Of a DNA stretch of 64,000 nt, positions 57,938 through 64,000 are shown one piece after another; within the stretch, counting starts at the first letter, position 1; each line of letters starts with the position of its first letter. The stretch is from Saccharofermentans sp. (GTDB lineage Bacteria; Bacillota; Clostridia; Saccharofermentanales; Saccharofermentanaceae). Below the pieces are notes generated by a model, which was given only the letters and a program-made list of their open reading frames with translations, made no database searches and was not told the origin of the DNA. The position numbers were made by a program, and so were the translations under genes. The stretch is from the NCBI GenBank assembly GCA_024688685.1, contig JAILDX010000003.1, forward strand, positions 1 to 64,000. Reading direction: 5' to 3'.

Positions 57938-58948
57938 GTGCCCCATTCATCAGGCGGAGGATCACACGGCGGCGGAGGCCACGGTGGCGGATTCGGAGGA
58001 GGCGGACGCGGCGGTTCTGCTTCCAGGACTTCAAAAACAAGTTTCCCCGGCGCACGCAAGTATGTTTACTACCGCAGCAGAACGCCGGTCTTAATCTATG
58101 CAAATTACGATTACACAAAATCCGGCAATACAGCAGCATGCTACCTTGCGGCCGGATATTTTGCCGTGGCCGCAATTACTATGGTGTTTGTGGCTGTTGT
58201 AATGCTCTTTGGTCCGTTCAAGGTCAGAACAAATTACGATACCACTATCGTAATAGAAGACAACGCTGACCTCATTAGTAAATCAGAAGAGAAAGAGCTG
58301 AAAAAAGCCCTTAAGGATTTCCTTGACAGAACAGGAATTGCACCGGCTGTCGTTACCGTTAACAACGAGGACTGGCAGGATGACTACAAGAACCTCGAGA
58401 AGTATTCCTACGATCTTTATCTCGATATGTTCAAAGACGAGAAACACTGGCTGATCGTGTATTCAGAACCGGTCGAGCCTGATTTTTTCAACGACTGGTA
58501 CTGGGAAGGTATGCAGGGCGACAGAACTGACAGCGTCCTGACAGAAAGCAAGACATCAATATTCAACAAATCACTTCAGAAGAAGCTTACGGCACGCACA
58601 AAATACACTGTCGGCGAAGCGCTTACTGAATCATTTAGTGACTTTAACAAAGTCGTTATGAAAAAAGAAAACAATGCGCTCAAGGCGGTCGCCTTTTTCA
58701 TGATTACAGTACTCTTCGGCGGTGTCTCGGGATTCTTAATTTTCCTTGGCATCAGGCTGAAAAAGCAAAGCAGATCAGCATTCGAATGCAAGGAAGAAGT
58801 TATCCGTCAGAGAAAGTGCAATTACTGCGGCGGCGTTTATGTCATAGGACACCACAACAACTGCCCGCACTGTCAGGCACAGATACCATACGAGGATACT
58901 CCGGCAGGTTTTACCCCAGAGCCACATCAAGAGCCATCATCAGTGTGA
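57938..58948 (+). CDS. TPM-domain-like membrane protein with N-terminal Gly/His-rich region and C-terminal zinc ribbon
   Basis: GGGSHGGGGHGGGFGGGGRGG; VIEDNADLISKSEEKELKKALKDFLDRTGIAPAVVTVN; CNYCGGVYVIGHHNNCPHCQ. Confidence 0.75.
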   Translation: MPHSSGGGSHGGGGHGGGFGGGGRGGSASRTSKTSFPGARKYVYYRSRTPVLIYANYDYTKSGNTAACYLAAGYFAVAAITMVFVAVVMLFGPFKVRTNYDTTIVIEDNADLISKSEEKELKKALKDFLDRTGIAPAVVTVNNEDWQDDYKNLEKYSYDLYLDMFKDEKHWLIVYSEPVEPDFFNDWYWEGMQGDRTDSVLTESKTSIFNKSLQKKLTARTKYTVGEALTESFSDFNKVVMKKENNALKAVAFFMITVLFGGVSGFLIFLGIRLKKQSRSAFECKEEVIRQRKCNYCGGVYVIGHHNNCPHCQAQIPYEDTPAGFTPEPHQEPSSV

Positions 58949-59693
58949 AGCCTACCGCAAACATGATGACTCCAATGTTTGAGTGCTCTCCCTCCGACAT
59001 CTCGGGGATCAGCTCCTCTACAACGACATAGATCATCGCGCCCGCCGCAAAGCTCAGCAGATAAGGCATCGCCGGAATGAAGAAGCCCGCCGCGACAATG
59101 GTCAGTGCGGCGCCAACAGGTTCGACCGCGCCTGACAAAACTCCGTCAAGGAAAGCCCTTCCCTTACTTCTTCCATTGGCACAGAGCGGCATCGAAATGA
59201 TAGCTCCCTCAGGGAAGTTCTGGATCGCTATACCGAGGGCGAGTGCCATCGCTCCGCCTGCAGTTATTGTCGTACTGCCTGAGATCATTCCCGCATAAAC
59301 GACGCCTACCGCCATTCCTTCGGGAATGTTATGAAGAGTTACCGCGAGTACCATCATCGTTGATTTCGTGAGTTTTGCGTGAGGGCCTTCAGCCTTCTCC
59401 GCGTTCATGTGAAGATGCGGAATGACCGAATCAAGGAATAATAGAAAAAGGATACCTATCCAGAAGCCTATGCATGCGGGAAGGAAACTGAGTTTCCCCA
59501 TGGATTCAGACTGATCCATTGCGGGAATGATAAGACTCCATATCGAAGCTGCCACCATTACACCGCCGGCAAAACCTGTCAGGGCTCTCCGGACCATGAC
59601 TCCCAGATCCTTTTTCATGAGGAATACCATGGCAGCTCCAAGGGCTGTCCCGGCAAAAGGTATCAGTAATCCGGAAAGAACGTCTGCATTCAT
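58911..59693 (-). CDS. ZIP family metal transporter
   Basis: LAVTLHNIPEGMAVGVVYAG and AIQNFPEGAIISMP motifs; start reset to 59693. Confidence 0.95.
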   Translation of the reverse strand: MNADVLSGLLIPFAGTALGAAMVFLMKKDLGVMVRRALTGFAGGVMVAASIWSLIIPAMDQSESMGKLSFLPACIGFWIGILFLLFLDSVIPHLHMNAEKAEGPHAKLTKSTMMVLAVTLHNIPEGMAVGVVYAGMISGSTTITAGGAMALALGIAIQNFPEGAIISMPLCANGRSKGRAFLDGVLSGAVEPVGAALTIVAAGFFIPAMPYLLSFAAGAMIYVVVEELIPEMSEGEHSNIGVIMFAVGFTLMMALDVALG

Positions 59694-59736
59694 AAGCTCA
59701 CTCCTTTTTTGCAATTATAGCACCTTTTTCAATTAT

Positions 59737-59754
59737 AGTTAGCAATAACTAACT
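59737..59754. promoter_or_regulatory. Metalloregulator-like palindrome upstream of ZIP transporter
   Basis: AGTTAGCAATAACTAACT, same RTTAGCA-N4-CTAAY pattern as the feo operator. Confidence 0.65.
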
Positions 59755-59767
59755 CTATGGTATATAA

Positions 59768-59845
59768 TTAAACAAAACAATACCCCGTACTATCATAAAA
59801 CCAGCCTTGCAAGCCTCATATTCAATAAACTGTATGAGGTATTGT
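59768..59845. terminator. Long hairpin/terminator region between antiporter and ZIP operons
   Basis: Outer arms AACAATACC/GGTATTGTT; inner CCTCATA...TATGAGG; T-rich flank. Confidence 0.5.
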
Positions 59846-59850
59846 TTTTT

Positions 59851-61122
59851 TTATTTTACCTCATTGAATTGGTTGGGATTTTTCTTCTGCTGAAACCTGA
59901 GCCAGTACCCTGCGATCATGGACGACAGCATGGTTGTCAGGATGAGGACTGTAAAGAACTCTGCGCTTATGATGTCATACGCATAGGCAACCGTTGCCAG
60001 CACGATTCCCGGACCGCCTCTCGCATTCATCGTTACCGCAAAGTTCATCCTTGTTCCCATCGACAGTTTTGACGGCAGCAGCAGAAGCCATGTTCCGATA
60101 AACTCCAGCCCGAAAGCAATACCGAAGAAAAGCAGGAATCTCACGACGGAGAAACCGTGTATAACATTGAGCTGTATTCCTACGAGGGCGAAATAGATTG
60201 GTATAAAGAACGAGAACGCAAAATGACCGAGATACTCCATCCTCTTTTTCGGAACTTCCCCTGTTCCGAATATGGCCTTAACAAGATATCCGACAACAAA
60301 CGCGGAATACATGATGTTGATCCCGGCCAGATAAAGTGAACCGCAGGTCATCAGCAGCAGGACACAGCAAAGTGTGTAGAAAGTACCCGGCTTCCACGAG
60401 TTTTTAACCTCTCTGATATGTTTTGAAATAAGTGCAATGATGACAAATACACCAATCGTTGCACCGACAGTAATGAGCATCGAGGAAAGCCTTATCTCTC
60501 CTGCTTTTGCAGTGCTCGTAGCGACGTTCAGGAGAATCCATAACAGGAGGTCCTGGAAAGTTGATACGGTGAGGACAGTATTCGAGAACTTCGTGTTCAT
60601 TATCCCCATATCAAAGAATATCTTCGATATAACGGGTATGGATGTGATGGCAACGCCTATCGCAAATACAAGCCTGTAGGCGAAGACATTATTGATGCTT
60701 CCGATAAACGAATTCTCAAACATCCCGAAGAACGGAATACTCGCCAGCATCGGTATGACCGTCGCACCCGTAAAGACAAGACCGATCACCTTTGCATTTG
60801 ACTTATCAGCCTTGATGTCAGTGTTATAACCCGACAGGAACATAAGGAAAATGAGGCCTAACTGATAAAAGATATTAAGGACCTTTCCTTCCTGGGGATA
60901 TGACAGGAAGATCCCGCTCATCACGTTCGGAAAGAATAAATAAAGGCAGCTGCCGCCAAAGAGCATACCGCCTAATATCTCGCCCACTACACGCGGACCT
61001 TTGATCTTCTCAAGAAGAGTACCGAATACCCATGCACTGAAAAGAAGCAATGACAGTGCAATAAGCGTGATTATTATCTCATTCTCCGAAAGCGTCTCAA
61101 GCTTCAATCCCGCCGCCTCCAA
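59851..61122 (-). CDS. Cation:proton antiporter (CPA2-type)
   Basis: VVGEILGGMLFGGSCLYL, GVAITSIPVISKIFFDMGI, multiple TM. Confidence 0.93.
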   Translation of the reverse strand: MEAAGLKLETLSENEIIITLIALSLLLFSAWVFGTLLEKIKGPRVVGEILGGMLFGGSCLYLFFPNVMSGIFLSYPQEGKVLNIFYQLGLIFLMFLSGYNTDIKADKSNAKVIGLVFTGATVIPMLASIPFFGMFENSFIGSINNVFAYRLVFAIGVAITSIPVISKIFFDMGIMNTKFSNTVLTVSTFQDLLLWILLNVATSTAKAGEIRLSSMLITVGATIGVFVIIALISKHIREVKNSWKPGTFYTLCCVLLLMTCGSLYLAGINIMYSAFVVGYLVKAIFGTGEVPKKRMEYLGHFAFSFFIPIYFALVGIQLNVIHGFSVVRFLLFFGIAFGLEFIGTWLLLLPSKLSMGTRMNFAVTMNARGGPGIVLATVAYAYDIISAEFFTVLILTTMLSSMIAGYWLRFQQKKNPNQFNEVK

Positions 61123-61128
61123 AAAGGA

Positions 61129-61620
61129 TCATTCCTTAACCTTGGGATGGATCATAAGAGGAAGTTTATAAGCCGCCTCGAAACCGTTCTCCTTAAGGAG
61201 TCCGATTACCCTGTCGCCAAGATCCGTGCGGTGCTTCAGCACGAACTTAACATCTGACATGGATCCTGCATTAGCCTTGATGTCATTTGTAACATATTCA
61301 CCGACGATCTTTAGTATCTTCTTACGGTTCTCACCATCATCTGATCCGGGGTTAACCACATCATTCGCAAGGATCGCTCCGTCAATACTTACAAATACAG
61401 TCTTGCCTTCCGCATCAGGTCCGAGATTGACAGGTTCGAGCCTGTTCAGCAGGACCATAAATACACCCTCGGGAAGGTTGTTCTTCTTTGGTGCGGGCTG
61501 AGTCTGCGCCTTCTGTGCCTGAGCTGCAGCAGCCTTGTTGGCATTCTCGCGCTCGATATAATTGTTCGCAGCCTCATTGCCTCTCTGCATCGCTTCCTTC
61601 AAATTGTCAAAAAATCCCAT
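61129..61620 (-). CDS. Hypothetical cytosolic protein
   Basis: 163 aa; MGFFDNLKEAMQRGNEAANNYIERENANK..., no recognised domain. Confidence 0.7.
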   Translation of the reverse strand: MGFFDNLKEAMQRGNEAANNYIERENANKAAAAQAQKAQTQPAPKKNNLPEGVFMVLLNRLEPVNLGPDAEGKTVFVSIDGAILANDVVNPGSDDGENRKKILKIVGEYVTNDIKANAGSMSDVKFVLKHRTDLGDRVIGLLKENGFEAAYKLPLMIHPKVKE

Positions 61621-61662
61621 ATTCCAAACCTCCGTGTTGTATTGCTCAGAGAGCCTTTATTA

Positions 61663-62295
61663 TTATACATCTTCAGAAAAAACAAGCACTCCGTCTTTGA
61701 TCACGATCGTCCCGAATACCTGCTTCTTAGGGTTTTCATATTCACTTCTGCGCACAGCGATAACATCCGCCGCACATCCCATTATCCGGTAATCATAGTC
61801 CCCGCGTTCATTGAGCATATAACACTGCTGATTGTGAACATCATAAACGGCAATAAACTCATTAATGATCCCGCTTCCCGCTGACACATTGGAGCAGTAA
61901 TCAGGATAACCGTCCTTATTGACATCAAATTCAAAGGATGGCTCTATGACAATTCCCATGAGGTGAATATTCTCATAGATATATGCTGCAAGCGGCTGAT
62001 ATACAGTAGCCCCTGTTGTCTCTTCAGCGGGATCGGACTCGTCGTCAATCGTTTCCACAACTTTATCTATCTCGTCCGCTATGCCCGGGATCTGAGCCTC
62101 ACTGAAGGCGATCCTGTAGCACATACTGCAGTAATACTTCCCGTCTGCACCGGGATGAACTGACGTATCGAAGAGGAAAAGCTCCGTCTCATCTTCGGTC
62201 TTCCCGCACATCGCGCATTTTTTCTTTGTCTCACAAGCCGCAAAAGAGAAAACAAGTATTAATGCACACAATAAAACCGCAAACTTCCTGACCAT
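61663..62295 (-). CDS. Putative lipoprotein with CxxC pairs
   Basis: MVRKFAVLLCALILVFSFAAC lipobox; KCAMCGK and YYCSMCYR. Confidence 0.75.
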   Translation of the reverse strand: MVRKFAVLLCALILVFSFAACETKKKCAMCGKTEDETELFLFDTSVHPGADGKYYCSMCYRIAFSEAQIPGIADEIDKVVETIDDESDPAEETTGATVYQPLAAYIYENIHLMGIVIEPSFEFDVNKDGYPDYCSNVSAGSGIINEFIAVYDVHNQQCYMLNERGDYDYRIMGCAADVIAVRRSEYENPKKQVFGTIVIKDGVLVFSEDV

Positions 62296-62335
62296 AAGAA
62301 TACCCCCTCCCATCATCACCCGTTATTATATCATG

Positions 62336-62368
62336 GAAAAGGGCTGCCACTTCCAAATGACAGCCCTT
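62336..62368. terminator. Terminator-like hairpin
   Basis: AAAGGGCTGCCACTTCCAAATGACAGCCCTTT. Confidence 0.6.
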
Positions 62369-62511
62369 TATTGTTTTGATTGATATCACAATCCCTTATT
62401 TCTCTTCTATAGAATCCACCTGTCGTTCACACCGTTTATTCTTCATTCAGATATAAACCGGATCATCCCTTCGCAAGGGACAGAAGCAAAATGCTTCTAT
62501 AAAAGATCGCA

Positions 62512-62622
62512 TCACATAGACGAAATCGCCAATATCAGTGCGGTACCGAATGATATCAGCATTGCTATAACAAGGATTACAGCAATTACCTTAACGCCTC
62601 TGCTCTGACTGCTACGTGCCAT
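62512..62622 (-). CDS. Small single-TM protein, 36 aa (absent from supplied ORF track)
   Basis: MARSSQSRGVKVIAVILVIAMLISFGTALILAISSM*; GAAGGGAATG SD-like sequence upstream of ATG. Confidence 0.65.
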   Translation of the reverse strand: MARSSQSRGVKVIAVILVIAMLISFGTALILAISSM

Positions 62623-62650
62623 ATATACTCATTCCCTTCAGATATTAAGA

Positions 62651-63934
62651 TCATCTGTCGCCACCGAAAACATCAGGCTTATCAGTGCTGTCAGACTCTT
62701 CCGAAACCGTTCCGGCATCTTCATAGTCCGCACTGTCACCGATCGTGAAATCGATCGTCATCTCTTTCCCGTCTCTCTCGATAACGAACGCTATCGTGTC
62801 ACCGACATTATGCGAGTCACGTATAACAATAATATCATCAGATGAACTTATTGCAACACCATCGACGGAAATGATCTTATCACCTATCCTGAGTCCTGCC
62901 CGGTCACCCGGACCTCCTGCAACATATTCGCTTACATAAACACCCGGGATGGCACCGTAATACGAATTCTCCGTGATCGTTGCCAGAGTAACTCCGAGAT
63001 ATGGCCTGTTTACAACAGCTCCATAGTTGATCAGTGATTCAATGATCGGCTTAACATCATCGATGGGGATCGCGAAACCGAGTCCCTCCGACTCATTGAT
63101 GACCATCTTGGCATTGACGATACCCACCACTTCACCAAACGAATTGATAAGAGCACCGCCGCTGTTGCCGTTATTGATGGCAGCATCTGTCTGAAGAACG
63201 TTGAGTCGGTAGCCTTCGTGGTTGATCTGCCTGTTGAGAGCTGATACAACACCTACCGTGACAGTTCCGTCCAGAGTTCCGAGCGCATTTCCGATGGCAA
63301 CAACGAGTTCACCCGTGTGCAGTTCAGAAGAGCTTCCGAGAATGACCGGAGTGTATGTCCTGTCGTCCTTCAGCCTGATAACTGCACAATCCGTCTGAAC
63401 ATCCTTTCCGATAACATCACAACTGATGAGTTCATCAGAACCGGGAACAGAAGCATAGAGCTCGTATCCGTTCTCAACTACCGAACTGACAACATGTGCA
63501 TTAGTTACGGCATAACCCGTATCAGTAATGATGAAGCCTGATCCGGAACTCAGTGTCTTGGTAACACCATTGACAGTTCCCTTAATGTAAAGAGAAACAG
63601 TAGAAGGACTGCACAGATCAACGATCTCCGTAACCTTAAGCGCTGCCTTGTCATCTGAAGATGCACGCGTCGCTTCTTCAAGAGAGAACCATGGATCAGG
63701 AAGGTTGTCAGTAACATGATGGTTCATATCCTGAGCTGTATCCTGTTCCTTATCCTTTCCGGAATCATCAAGGTAACTCATTAATCCGGTCCTGCCGGTA
63801 TTGAGCTTGTAGATATATACGGTCTGGATAGCAGAAAAGATGATGCTACCTGCAAGAAACACTCCAAGCATGATCACAAAGATCCTGCTTCTCTTATATG
63901 CTCTCTCAAACCGCTTGTCGTCATTCTCTGACAT
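62651..63934 (-). CDS. S1C family trypsin-like serine protease (HtrA/DegP-like), TM-anchored with PDZ domain
   Basis: N-terminal TM; VTNAHVV, TDCAVIRL, NNGNSGGALIN; PDZ AGLRIGDKIISVDG. Confidence 0.97.
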   Translation of the reverse strand: MSENDDKRFERAYKRSRIFVIMLGVFLAGSIIFSAIQTVYIYKLNTGRTGLMSYLDDSGKDKEQDTAQDMNHHVTDNLPDPWFSLEEATRASSDDKAALKVTEIVDLCSPSTVSLYIKGTVNGVTKTLSSGSGFIITDTGYAVTNAHVVSSVVENGYELYASVPGSDELISCDVIGKDVQTDCAVIRLKDDRTYTPVILGSSSELHTGELVVAIGNALGTLDGTVTVGVVSALNRQINHEGYRLNVLQTDAAINNGNSGGALINSFGEVVGIVNAKMVINESEGLGFAIPIDDVKPIIESLINYGAVVNRPYLGVTLATITENSYYGAIPGVYVSEYVAGGPGDRAGLRIGDKIISVDGVAISSSDDIIVIRDSHNVGDTIAFVIERDGKEMTIDFTIGDSADYEDAGTVSEESDSTDKPDVFGGDR

Positions 63935-64000
63935 TTAAACGCACCTTCCTTCAATGGTATCTATGGTAATGATAAGGCTAATCACCAATTATTTTTAGGC

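Noticed and set aside
61425-61455. tRNA-like GGTTCGAG stretch
   Set aside because: Inside a coding region and without acceptor or anticodon stems.

Overview
The window is about 64 kb of what looks like a mid-GC Clostridia-type (Firmicutes) chromosome, mostly densely packed minus-strand operons. Placement rests on gene content only. No rRNA, tRNA or CRISPR array was recognised. Main blocks: (1) the 3' end of an IS3-family transposase at the left edge; (2) a GGGtGRT protein plus Fe-S scaffold-like pair; (3) a complete trpEGDCFBA operon behind a tryptophan T-box; (4) a leader with terminator and a small ORF, a C39-like peptidase, an RR-HK-accessory operon, a MATE transporter, an XRE regulator and cysteine synthase; (5) a deletion-type macro-domain protein next to a vWA protein; (6) two divergent ABC exporter loci, one with a permease-CPBP protease fusion; (7) an exopolysaccharide regulatory cassette (Wzz, tyrosine kinase, tyrosine phosphatase, class B sortase plus candidate substrate, LCP, NusG/LoaP-like) without biosynthesis genes; (8) rodA, lgt and the rimP-nusA-ylxR-ylxQ-infB-rbfA-nrnA-truB-ribF operon with a leader terminator; (9) TPM-domain/zinc-ribbon genes; (10) a feoA-feoA-feoB operon with structured 99-bp tandem repeats and a metalloregulator-like box also found before a ZIP transporter; (11) MurT with a GatD-like partner that appears to lack catalytic Cys and His; (12) pheA, mntP, ZIP, an antiporter and HtrA, plus an unlisted 36-aa membrane sORF. 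Best candidates for undescribed biology: the mini-macro/vWA pair, the GGGtGRT pair, the feo-associated structured repeats and metal box, the GatD-like pseudo-glutaminase, and the leader-ORF/terminator/small-ORF arrangement at 10.4-10.8 kb. All assignments come from reading motifs; no searches were run.
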